The notes under the pieces: generated by a model | Seen by the model: only the letters and a program-made list of their open reading frames with translations | Database searches by the model: none | Told to the model about the DNA's origin: nothing | Program-made: the position numbers and the translations under genes | Assembly: GCA_938085045.1 (NCBI GenBank) | Contig: CALKGI010000212.1 | Coordinates: 1 to 43,612 of the forward strand | Source of the DNA: an uncultured Alteromonadaceae bacterium | GTDB lineage: Bacteria; Pseudomonadota; Gammaproteobacteria; Enterobacterales; Alteromonadaceae | Direction of reading: 5' to 3' | DNA length: 43,612 nucleotides | Shown: positions 19,336 through 26,749 of the stretch, in pieces | How the letters are laid out: every line of letters begins with the position of its first letter | How positions within the stretch are numbered: the stretch's first letter is position 1

Positions 19336-19394
19336 AGAAAATCCTGTTAAGTATTAAAGATGACCGCTATTACAGCATTACCACTAAGTTTGCG

Positions 19395-19448
19395 AATCGG
19401 TCTTACGCCCTATTTCTACCGCAATAGATATAGGTCTACAGACCGATT
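19395..19448. promoter_or_regulatory. Operator-like inverted repeat between divergent ABC and kinase/regulator operons
   Basis: AATCGGTCT at 19395-19403 is matched by its reverse complement AGACCGATT at 19440-19448, separated by 36 bases. Inside the spacer are two further short inverted pairs (CCTAT/ATAGG and CTATT/AATAG). It lies 60 bases before the ABC start and 58 before the kinase start, where a dimeric NarL-type regulator could control both operons. Confidence 0.5.
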
Positions 19449-19505
19449 GCACCAAGGTCACATTCAGGTAAGATGGGCAAACCTTGCTTTTAATTGTCTG
19501 ATTTA

Positions 19506-20951
19506 ATGAGTAATAACCGCTTTAACTTTTCGTTGCGCACTCGCTTATTTTTCTCCATTACTGCGGTTTTTTTACTGGTGAGTTTTGTCATTCAGCTCAC
19601 CCTATGGCTGATGATGCAATCGAGCGAGAGTTACACCAATCAACCCATAAAAGACTGGCAACAAACCCACCTTGTTAGCCGATATGAACAATCATCAACA
19701 CAATCGGCTTTAAGCCACCTTTGTCATCAAAAAAAACCAATTGATGTACTGTACTGGCAGCAACTCTATGCCCAAATCACCATCAACGAGTTGCTAATTG
19801 CCGATGTATCAGGCACACCCATTTGGAGTTGCCAACAACCACTACCAAGCAAAAACTTGTGGCTTTCGTTACCACTACAATCAAGAGATGATTTGGCCGA
19901 TGCATTAACTAACAAACCCAACTCGGGCGTTGAATTACTGCCAGACGGCAGTTATCTGGTGATCAAAGCGATTGAGAATAAAAGCGGGGATGTTATCGGC
20001 GTATTGGTCTCCAAACAGCAATGGCACAAGATAGACCTTTTTAGTCATTGGTTTTACCAGCCTTCAAAGGCGTTGATGAACGCCGTGCAATTTTCTATCG
20101 GCAATTTATTTTGGGGCCTTCCGTCTGCCTTGTTAATTGCCTTTTTTATTGCCCGATTAATCAGTATCAGGTTATCGGCCATATCACGTATTATCAGCTT
20201 TTGGTCAAAAGGCAACTTAACACCGCGCCTTGATGTTGTAGGCACCAATCAAATTGCGGGCAGCTTGCAACAACTCAACCAACTAGCACAAGATGTTGAA
20301 ACCTTACTCAGTGAACAAAAACAGCAAGTTCAATTGGCCGAAAGGCAGCGCATTGCCGCTGAACTGCACGATACAGTCAAGCAATTGTTATTTGCCAACA
20401 ACCTGCAATTGGCCGGTTGCGAGCAAGCGCTAAACAAATCAATACAACAAGCTCAGCCTTTTTTAAAAACCGCACAGGCCAACAATCATCAAGCATTTGA
20501 ACAAATCAATCAGCTGATAGACGCGCTAAAACCAGAGGCTTTTATTGGTGAAGGTTTTTTCCCCGCAATTAACCAAATGCTCATTGACTGGGCAGACAAA
20601 AGTGGCATTGAGGTGCAAAACCACATCAGCCAAATCGATGCGCTTAGCGCTCAAACATGCCACTTGTTACATCGCTGCATGCAAGAAGCCCTGCAAAACA
20701 TCAGCAAGCATTCAACTGCCACAGTGGTGACTATTACCCTGATTAAACAAGAAGTTAAGCAAGGAATTGAGCAAAAAGCAGAGCAAAATAACACGCTCGA
20801 ACTAACCATTAACGACAACGGTAAAAATGCGCAACTACAACCTTTCGGCCAAGGATTATTGTTAATGCAAACCCGCTTACAAACCCTCAACGGCAGCTTA
20901 GATATCGACACCCAAAACGGCTATCAATTGCTGATAAGGATCCCATTATGA
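19506..20951 (+). CDS. NarX-type sensor histidine kinase (HisKA_3)
   Basis: A kinase of about 481 residues with two membrane helices (near residues 15-35 and 190-215) enclosing a periplasmic domain of about 150 residues. A HAMP-like linker, a HisKA_3 domain with the phospho-acceptor in RIAAELHDTVKQLL (His 288) and an HATPase (EALQNISKHS, then a GQGLLLMQTRL box) follow. The ATG at 19506 is preferred to an in-frame TTG 12 bases earlier. The stop overlaps the response regulator start as ATGA, so the two are co-translated. It resembles kinases that sense envelope or antibiotic stress and control a neighbouring ABC exporter, as the divergent pair here suggests. Confidence 0.9.
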   Translation: MSNNRFNFSLRTRLFFSITAVFLLVSFVIQLTLWLMMQSSESYTNQPIKDWQQTHLVSRYEQSSTQSALSHLCHQKKPIDVLYWQQLYAQITINELLIADVSGTPIWSCQQPLPSKNLWLSLPLQSRDDLADALTNKPNSGVELLPDGSYLVIKAIENKSGDVIGVLVSKQQWHKIDLFSHWFYQPSKALMNAVQFSIGNLFWGLPSALLIAFFIARLISIRLSAISRIISFWSKGNLTPRLDVVGTNQIAGSLQQLNQLAQDVETLLSEQKQQVQLAERQRIAAELHDTVKQLLFANNLQLAGCEQALNKSIQQAQPFLKTAQANNHQAFEQINQLIDALKPEAFIGEGFFPAINQMLIDWADKSGIEVQNHISQIDALSAQTCHLLHRCMQEALQNISKHSTATVVTITLIKQEVKQGIEQKAEQNNTLELTINDNGKNAQLQPFGQGLLLMQTRLQTLNGSLDIDTQNGYQLLIRIPL

Positions 20952-21589
20952 TTTCAGTGATCTCCATCGACGACCACGCCTTGGTCAGGCAAGGCATTGT
21001 CGCCTTTTTAAATTTACAAGACGATATTGAGGTCGTTGGCGAGGCGGGCAATCCCATCGAAGGGTTAGAATTGGTCAAACACTGGGTGCCCGATGTGGTA
21101 TTAATGGATTTAAAACTGAATCATGCCATTGATGGTGTTGAAGCCACTCGGCAGGTCAAACTGGCCAGCCCTCGCACACAAGTCATTGTATTAACCTCTT
21201 ATCATCAAGATGAATATATTTTTCCAGCCATTCGTGCCGGCGCCCTATCTTACTTACTAAAGAACGTTGACCCACAAGATTTGGCCGAAGCCATTCGTAA
21301 AGCCTGTAAACAACAAACCGTATTAGCACCCGTGGTGGCTGAACGCATATTGGCCGAAATGCAAGGTGCAACCCTTGATAGCAATTTGGCTAGAGTGCAG
21401 TTAAGTAACAGAGAATTAGAGGTATTAAAGTTGATTGCTCACGGGCAGAGCAACCAAGAAATTGCGGATGGGTTATCGATTGCGATTAAAACAGTGCGTT
21501 GTCACGTCAGCAATATATTGAGCAAACTGCATTTACGTGACAGAACCCAAGCCGCTGTCACGGCTTGGCAACAAGGAATGATGGAGTAA
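20948..21589 (+). CDS. NarL/LuxR-family response regulator
   Basis: A 213-residue regulator. The receiver has acidic residues Asp8-Asp9, phospho-acceptor Asp54 (VVLMDLK) and Lys in LLKNVDP. The C-terminal LuxR-type helix-turn-helix reads LSNRELEVLKLIAHGQSNQE, then the recognition helix around KTVRCHVSNILSKLHL. It overlaps the kinase gene by four bases and is its cognate partner. The probable targets are its own operon and the divergent ABC transporter. It ends nine bases from the stop of the convergent gene at 21599. Confidence 0.93.
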   Translation: MISVISIDDHALVRQGIVAFLNLQDDIEVVGEAGNPIEGLELVKHWVPDVVLMDLKLNHAIDGVEATRQVKLASPRTQVIVLTSYHQDEYIFPAIRAGALSYLLKNVDPQDLAEAIRKACKQQTVLAPVVAERILAEMQGATLDSNLARVQLSNRELEVLKLIAHGQSNQEIADGLSIAIKTVRCHVSNILSKLHLRDRTQAAVTAWQQGMME

Positions 21590-21598
21590 ATACCGACC

Positions 21599-22048
21599 TT
21601 AAGTTTCAGCCAACTCTTCAAGTTGACTGTCGGCTTTGGTGTCTTTGCGGGTTAAATGAACATCCAGCAATTGGTTAATAGAATCAATGCCCTTAATCAC
21701 GCCATAAAGGCAAAGCACAGTCGCAATGAACATGATAACCAGTGAATAGTAAGCCGAGGGGTCGCTCATTTTAACAATTTGAAAAACAATCGCCGACGTA
21801 CAAGTCAGCATCAACATACCCAAGGTATAAACGCACGACAAGATCAGCAAATAAATGTGGTCGGTATTGTCTCGTTTGTCACAGCTTTTATTGAATAGTA
21901 ATTTAAAAACATGCACTTCGTGGGAGTAACCAGGTGAGACTTTATTGAAGTAGTTTGCACTAAGTTTGATGAGTAAAATAGCACCAACACTACCCATAAG
22001 GCCCAATATTAGTATTCCAAAACCACTATTTTGAATGGATTCAAGCAT
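21599..22048 (-). CDS. Hypothetical membrane protein
   Basis: A 149-residue protein with three hydrophobic segments: GFGILILGLMGSVGAILLI, LLILSCVYTLGMLMLTCTSA and YYSLVIMFIATVLCLYGVI. The C-terminal tail is charged and probably cytoplasmic. The frame could start eight codons earlier, but an AGGAG at 22055-22059 lies at ideal distance before the ATG at 22048, so that start is chosen. No family is recognised. It is convergent with the response regulator gene and not evidently linked to it. Confidence 0.65.
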   Translation of the reverse strand: MLESIQNSGFGILILGLMGSVGAILLIKLSANYFNKVSPGYSHEVHVFKLLFNKSCDKRDNTDHIYLLILSCVYTLGMLMLTCTSAIVFQIVKMSDPSAYYSLVIMFIATVLCLYGVIKGIDSINQLLDVHLTRKDTKADSQLEELAET

Positions 22049-22054
22049 TGTCTT

Positions 22055-22059
22055 CTCCT
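22055..22059 (-). promoter_or_regulatory. Ribosome binding site deciding the start at 22048
   Basis: AGGAG on the minus strand, six bases before the ATG at 22048. It rules against the alternative upstream start at 22072, which would leave it inside the gene. Confidence 0.65.
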
Positions 22060-22197
22060 GTTTAAAGACCAATTATTATTTAAGTATTGATTAATACAGC
22101 TTGAATTAAATTTAACCAAAGTCACTGTTGACTATAGTTCATCAGCCCAAATAGTTCGAGTTTACAACAACCTAAGTGTCTAATTTGATACAGCAAT

Positions 22198-22383
22198 TTA
22201 AACCCCAGTGCAGGCGCAGTTTTGCAACAGCAAGTGCCACAATTGCTTTTTTGAAGAAGGGTCTAAACAGCGGATGTCGGTGCAGCAAAACTGCTCACTA
22301 CCGAGCAACTTTGACAGCGTTTTAGCCGATATTTCGATTCTGAGTTTACTGTCGTTTGGAGTAGATAAATTGGGTTGGCTCAT
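22198..22383 (-). CDS. Small cysteine-rich protein of unknown function
   Basis: About 61 residues, with a helical middle (LRIEISAKTLSKLLGS) followed by the Cys-containing motif CCTDIRCLDPSSKKQLWHLL and a Cys pair at the end, five Cys in all. It resembles, from memory, short gammaproteobacterial proteins with an LRIE...L...ADxRCLDxxSK pattern that have no established role. Three ATGs stand in a row; AAGGG at 22392-22396 fits the third (22383) best. Its upstream side carries a Fur box at 22443-22461, so expression may respond to iron. A rival frame on the opposite strand covers the same bases but has poorer protein character. Confidence 0.5.
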   Translation of the reverse strand: MSQPNLSTPNDSKLRIEISAKTLSKLLGSEQFCCTDIRCLDPSSKKQLWHLLLQNCACTGV

Positions 22384-22440
22384 CATCATAGCCCTTGCTA
22401 ATCATTAGTGAGTTTGAATAATAGCCAGAACCACCATCAA

Positions 22441-22470
22441 TTGCAAATGAGAATCATTCTTATTTATAAT
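22441..22470 (+). promoter_or_regulatory. Fur-box promoter
   Basis: The bases at 22443-22461, centred on AATGAGAATCATTCTT, match 14 of the 19 positions of the Fur consensus. They lie within a sigma-70-like promoter for the plus strand: TTGCAA at 22441-22446, an 18-base spacer and a perfect TATAAT at 22465-22470. The box also lies 60 bases before the divergent small gene at 22383. Iron-loaded Fur would be expected to repress one or both genes. Confidence 0.65.
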
Positions 22471-22575
22471 CTAGTACGAAACCTGATTCAGCTTCCGTTA
22501 AGTCACGCCGATATATAGTAGCGTCATTGTTTAGAAACATTCCTAAATTCAAGTAGCAACTGCAAAGGTGAACTT

Positions 22576-23448
22576 ATGAAACATTGGATAATAGTCGCAA
22601 TCAGCTTTTTAGTATTAGTCGCCCAACCTGCGAATGCCGGGAACAATCGTCATCATCAAGGCCACGGCCAAAAGCACAGCCAAAACAACAAGATTGACGT
22701 CACCATTGTCGACGAATACGGATATCGTCTGCCGTTATATGACGCTGATGGCAATTACCAAATGAAAAAGTCTTACATGCAAGCCCTACAGCAACAGGAA
22801 TATTCAATTGAGGTTCGCAACAAAACCTCAAGAAGGGTAGGTTTTGTGGTCGCGGTAGACGGTCGCAATATAATCAACGGCAAACCGTCTTATCTGAAAA
22901 GCCGAGAAAAAATGTACATTCTTAACCCGCATCAAGTATCGACTTTTAGAGGTTGGAGAAGCTCAAGCAATAGCGTTAACCGTTTTTACTTTACTGACGA
23001 AAGCCAGTCTTATTCAGCGGCATTTAACGACTACAGCGCCATGGGCGTGATAGCTGTTGCGGCATTTTTTGAAAAACAGCCAAAACATCCGCCACATAAC
23101 ATCACAGGCACCAGTAAAAACAGAAAACCTGATTACAGTGCTTCGAATAGAAAATCAAAAAGTCCTTCAACAAGTGCCAGTGCAGGCACAGGATGGGGTG
23201 ATGGCGAGTACTCACCTACAACTAAAGTGAAGTTTGTCGCCCAAAAACGCGCCTTCACCAAACACTTAATTAAATACGAATGGCACGACCGTTTGTGTGA
23301 AATGGGCATCATTCACTGTCACAACAATAACCGTTACAGCTCAAAGCGCAGTAGAAGCAGCGAAGGTCGAAGCAACCGTTTATGGAATGACAACAACGGT
23401 TATGCACCGCCTCCGCCACGTCGCACCAGAGTGAAGATTGGTTATTAA
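22576..23448 (+). CDS. Secreted hypothetical protein, probably iron-regulated
   Basis: A 290-residue exported protein with signal peptide MKHWIIVAISFLVLVAQPANA and a His-rich mature N-terminus (NNRHHQGHGQKHSQ). The central domain (VRNKTSRRVGFVVAVDGRNI, later RFYFTDESQSYSAAF and AMGVIAVAAFFEK) is a conserved-looking module I associate with uncharacterised marine gammaproteobacterial proteins. The C-terminal third is Ser/Arg-rich with one Cys pair and ends in a proline run. AAGGTG before the ATG and the Fur-box promoter upstream suggest regulation by iron. The His-rich segment could bind metal, which is speculation. A strong terminator follows. Confidence 0.7.
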   Translation: MKHWIIVAISFLVLVAQPANAGNNRHHQGHGQKHSQNNKIDVTIVDEYGYRLPLYDADGNYQMKKSYMQALQQQEYSIEVRNKTSRRVGFVVAVDGRNIINGKPSYLKSREKMYILNPHQVSTFRGWRSSSNSVNRFYFTDESQSYSAAFNDYSAMGVIAVAAFFEKQPKHPPHNITGTSKNRKPDYSASNRKSKSPSTSASAGTGWGDGEYSPTTKVKFVAQKRAFTKHLIKYEWHDRLCEMGIIHCHNNNRYSSKRSRSSEGRSNRLWNDNNGYAPPPPRRTRVKIGY

Positions 23449-23456
23449 TCAACTAT

Positions 23457-23484
23457 AAGGGCGCTAAGCGCCCTTTGCTTTTAC
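23457..23484 (+). terminator. Rho-independent terminator
   Basis: A nine-base perfect inverted repeat, AAGGGCGCT then AGCGCCCTT, is followed by TTGCTTTT. It begins nine bases after the stop at 23448. It also lies just past the stop of the convergent small gene at 23491 and may serve both. Confidence 0.85.
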
Positions 23485-23490
23485 TACGAA

Positions 23491-23673
23491 TTAATGCCGA
23501 TCTAACAAGTCAAAATACAAATCATCATCCCTGACAATCTCCCTAGATAAACGCCGTCTTTCCTTAAACTTTTCAATCTCTTGCCATCGTCGTCTGGTCG
23601 AGCGCTTTTTATTCACCGGGTTATGTTCGCGCACATCATCGTAATCTGAGTATTCATCAAAATAGTGGAGCAT
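23491..23673 (-). CDS. PA3496-like small putative envelope integrity protein
   Basis: A 60-residue, highly charged protein. An acidic N-terminal part with Tyr and Asp (FDEYSDYDDV) leads to a basic helix (STRRRWQEIEKFKERRRLSR) and an acidic tail ending DLYFDLLD. This order of basic ERRRLRR-type helix and acidic tail is the pattern of the PA3496 family found in Pseudomonas and related gammaproteobacteria, linked by annotation to envelope integrity. No signal peptide or membrane segment is present. The assignment is from memory of the pattern and is moderate. It converges on the secreted protein gene across the shared terminator. Confidence 0.55.
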   Translation of the reverse strand: MLHYFDEYSDYDDVREHNPVNKKRSTRRRWQEIEKFKERRRLSREIVRDDDLYFDLLDRH

Positions 23674-23831
23674 AAATTCACCTGTTGGCTTTATCTATTG
23701 GTTTAACTGATAAAGAGTTTAACTGGCGAATGTGAAGGTTTTTTGACAGGAATCAGGGAAATTGTGTTCTTTGGCGAAAAATACAAAAGGTGCGCACAGC
23801 GCGCAGACTAAATCTAAAAAAGGCACCGTAG

Positions 23832-23857
23832 GGGCAGACCCCTGTGTCTGCCCTTTT
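23832..23857. repeat. Hairpin element with GGGCAGAC / GTCTGCCC stem
   Basis: GGGCAGAC at 23832-23839 and GTCTGCCC at 23846-23853 form an eight-base-pair stem followed by TTTT on the plus strand. It lies 38 bases past the stop of the minus-strand kinase gene, with another T-run further on for that strand, so it may end that operon's transcript. Similar GTAGGGGCAGAC elements are scattered in many bacterial genomes. Confidence 0.5.
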
Positions 23858-23894
23858 GTGAATTATCGATATAATTCAATTAAATGCCATAAAA

Positions 23895-25808
23895 TCAATG
23901 CGCCTTAGAAGGCAAAATCACGCAAAACTCAGCCCCGGGCTTGCGATTAATCAACTCAACAGAACCATTCATTGCATTGGCCAACTCGCTCACCAACGCC
24001 AAACCAATGCCAGTGCCAGGTTTAGTGCGAGTCAGTTCATCACCGACACGATAGAACAAATCGAAGATTTTCTTACCCTGCGATGCATCCACGCCCGGGC
24101 CATAGTCACGGATGTAAAACACCACCATGTCTTGTTTGCCCACAGCAGGTCTGAAACCCACGTCCAATTTACGCAATACTTGTTGCGTATTGTCCTTATC
24201 AATTGAGAATTTAATGGCATTGTCTACCAAGTTAATCGCCACCTGAGAGAATGCATCCTGATCAACCAACACATCAGTATTCGATTCATCAACGCCTTCA
24301 ACCTTAAATTCCATAATAAAATCGTTTTTGGTCAACAAGGTCGACGTTTTAGAGCGCACCAAATCATTAAGACGATTAACCGAACATTTTTCAATGTCCA
24401 TCGCTTGAGAGTCTTTACCCAATCGAGACAATTGCAGCACGTTAGAGATTAGCCTCGACAAACGCTCGCTTTCAAAGAAAATAAAGTCGTAGTAAGCACT
24501 GCGTTTTTCACAGTCGCTCACCATCCCCTCTTTTAACATCTCTGAATACATCAATATTGACGTCAGTGGGGTTTTTAATTCATGGCTCACTGCCGAGACA
24601 AAGTTTAAACGCTCTTCAGCCAACAATATTTGCTTGGTGCCCGCGCGATATAAAACGAAAATGCCAATACCAATGACCAAAGAAAACACCATCAACAAAG
24701 TATCAACCAAGGCCGAACCCGGTCCGGGTGGTAAATCTTTGGTAGTGAAGTTCAACATCACATTTTCTAACGGTGGGCGTAACGTTGCATAAGCAATCGA
24801 GCTATCTTTGTTCTTTTTAAGGTGCTTGCTATTAACGAGCACATCCTTGCAACCTTCTTGACCCGCAACATAAACAAACTCTTTGAATACATCGTCATCA
24901 TGAATCATCTGTAAAGTCACATTGGTTTCAAACTTGCGCTCTGCAAATAGCGGTTTAACAACTTCCATCAAAAACGCATTCTCTTCAACGACAAAGCCTT
25001 GTACATAACGCTTATTTTTACGCCAAACTTTACGATAAAAGAAATAATAACCGTCATCACTACGCTTCCACTGAAATGGGTCTATCTCAACCACAAACGC
25101 GGTATAGTCACCAAATGACTCGCTGCTTTTCGACGGATTCCACTGGCCTTTTTCTTTCTCTTTTGACGTATAAGATTCCTCAGTACGCGGTTTGTGCTCC
25201 TTGTAATCAGTCTCTTTCTTGTCTTCTTTTTTATCTTCGTTCTTAGCCCACTTTTTATTAGGGTCTTTGACTTTAGGCAACTGCAAAAAATCGTTTTTGA
25301 TCAACAATGCTTTGATTTCACTTTGAATTTTTAAGCGTTTTGACACCTCAGACCATTCCATACCAGCCTTTTCGGTCATGTATTTCTTTTCAATGTAAGG
25401 TAGCAAAGGCGAGCTGAATTGGTCTTCGGCATCAATTTGAAAATGGCCGATATAACCGGGGATATGCTTCATATGACTGGGGTGAATCAAGGGCGACTTA
25501 GTCACTTCTTTCTTTTTGGTGATAGGGTCGGTCACCCATTTAAAAAACTGATAATCTCCAAAAGGGCGCTCTTCTTCCTTGCTCATCATCCGATAAACGT
25601 ATTTATCGGTGTATTTAATCACCTTCTCAGCGTTCCAGCGGTATTCATAATACATCTCTTCTGAAAACTGCTTGTAAACATGATTGGCCAAAAAGCCTAG
25701 CGGGATCAACAAAGCAGTCGCAAAAATAGACAACAAGATGATCAAACGCTTGTTGGCCATCGTCGTAGAAAATTGCGCACTACCCGCACGCTTGCCTAAT
25801 ATTCGCAT
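23895..25808 (-). CDS. Sensor histidine kinase (EnvZ/PhoR-like class)
   Basis: A 637-residue kinase. The first membrane helix (LIILLSIFATALLIPLGFLA) and the second (VDTLLMVFSLVIGIGIFVLY) enclose a periplasmic domain of about 330 residues. That domain contains a low-complexity Lys/Glu-rich insert (around KNEDKKEDKKETDYKEH) of unusual composition. The cytoplasmic part has the H-box SAVSHELKTPLTSIL (His 409), an N box (NLVDNAIKFS) and G boxes (RDYGPGVD, GTGIGLAL). AGGG before the ATG supports the start. The cognate OmpR-type regulator lies 52 bases upstream on the same strand, so the two form an operon. The periplasmic domain matches no sensor family I know. Confidence 0.9.
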   Translation of the reverse strand: MRILGKRAGSAQFSTTMANKRLIILLSIFATALLIPLGFLANHVYKQFSEEMYYEYRWNAEKVIKYTDKYVYRMMSKEEERPFGDYQFFKWVTDPITKKKEVTKSPLIHPSHMKHIPGYIGHFQIDAEDQFSSPLLPYIEKKYMTEKAGMEWSEVSKRLKIQSEIKALLIKNDFLQLPKVKDPNKKWAKNEDKKEDKKETDYKEHKPRTEESYTSKEKEKGQWNPSKSSESFGDYTAFVVEIDPFQWKRSDDGYYFFYRKVWRKNKRYVQGFVVEENAFLMEVVKPLFAERKFETNVTLQMIHDDDVFKEFVYVAGQEGCKDVLVNSKHLKKNKDSSIAYATLRPPLENVMLNFTTKDLPPGPGSALVDTLLMVFSLVIGIGIFVLYRAGTKQILLAEERLNFVSAVSHELKTPLTSILMYSEMLKEGMVSDCEKRSAYYDFIFFESERLSRLISNVLQLSRLGKDSQAMDIEKCSVNRLNDLVRSKTSTLLTKNDFIMEFKVEGVDESNTDVLVDQDAFSQVAINLVDNAIKFSIDKDNTQQVLRKLDVGFRPAVGKQDMVVFYIRDYGPGVDASQGKKIFDLFYRVGDELTRTKPGTGIGLALVSELANAMNGSVELINRKPGAEFCVILPSKAH

Positions 25809-25860
25809 AATACTACCCTAGCCTTGAAAACCTTATAAAGAATCAATACCTTAAAAGGTC

Positions 25861-26556
25861 TTACAGAATTAATTTATAGCCCTCGCCACGCACAGTGACC
25901 AAATGTTGAGGGTTTTTATGATCGAGTTCGATTTTCTTGCGCAGCTTAGCAATATGAATATCCACGGTGCGGGTATCAATATCGGCATTGGGGCTGTACT
26001 TCCAAATTTCGGTTAACAGTTCTTTGCGAGCCACCGGTTTATGTTGGTTTTCTTTGAGATAACACATCACATCAATTTCGCGCCGAGTAAACAACACTGG
26101 CTTGCCATTCATCGTGCCCGACAAGTTCACCACATCGACCTCAAGATGACTGCCAATCTTGAGCGAATCTTGCACCTGATTTTTACCCGACAAACGCAAA
26201 ATAGCCTCTACCCGCAACAACAACTCACGAATCGAAAATGGCTTGGCAATATAATCATCGGCACCTAGGGTCAATCCGTTGATCACATCTTCTTCGGCAT
26301 TTTTAGCGGTCAGCATAATAATTGGCTGACGGCGAGATTGCTTTCTGATCTCATTACAAATAGTAAAGCCATCCATTGACGGCAACATCACATCGAGCAA
26401 AATCAAGTCAAAATGACCTTGTAAAGCCGCATCTAACCCCTGCTTGCCATCAGCATAGGCTTCGACTTCGTAACCATTAAAAACGAACAAGTCTACCAGA
26501 CCTTGCTGTATGGCCATCTCATCTTCAACTACCAGTAATTTTGCTTTGTTCGTCAT
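25861..26556 (-). CDS. OmpR/PhoB-family response regulator
   Basis: A 231-residue regulator with a receiver (VVEDE, phospho-acceptor Asp55 in LILLDVMLP, Lys in YIAKPFS) and a winged-helix DNA-binding domain (LFTRREIDVMCYL, DTRTVDIHIAKLRKKIE, VRGEGYKL). AGAGGAG stands about 10 bases before the ATG. It is first in an operon with the histidine kinase gene downstream and is divergent from the DUF5916 outer-membrane gene, 193 bases away, which is its most likely target along with its own promoter. Confidence 0.95.
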   Translation of the reverse strand: MTNKAKLLVVEDEMAIQQGLVDLFVFNGYEVEAYADGKQGLDAALQGHFDLILLDVMLPSMDGFTICNEIRKQSRRQPIIMLTAKNAEEDVINGLTLGADDYIAKPFSIRELLLRVEAILRLSGKNQVQDSLKIGSHLEVDVVNLSGTMNGKPVLFTRREIDVMCYLKENQHKPVARKELLTEIWKYSPNADIDTRTVDIHIAKLRKKIELDHKNPQHLVTVRGEGYKLIL

Positions 26557-26749
26557 CGACGTCTAACTCCTCTAATACGACCTAATTCAAGTCGAATGCA
26601 CGACTGACAGACATTTTACTTCAAAAGCAGCTACGGCGTTGGTAAAACTTTTGTAAAACACATCCACGTTTGTTTTACATAAACGTGTCTAATATCTTGC
26701 GCCGAACCGTCATAAGATTACCCTGTCTTCAATCAACAGAGTAAACGTC

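Noticed and set aside
22208-22408. A plus-strand frame opposite the small Cys-rich gene
   Set aside because: The minus-strand frame has better protein pattern, a ribosome binding site and a Fur box upstream. The plus frame seems to be its shadow.
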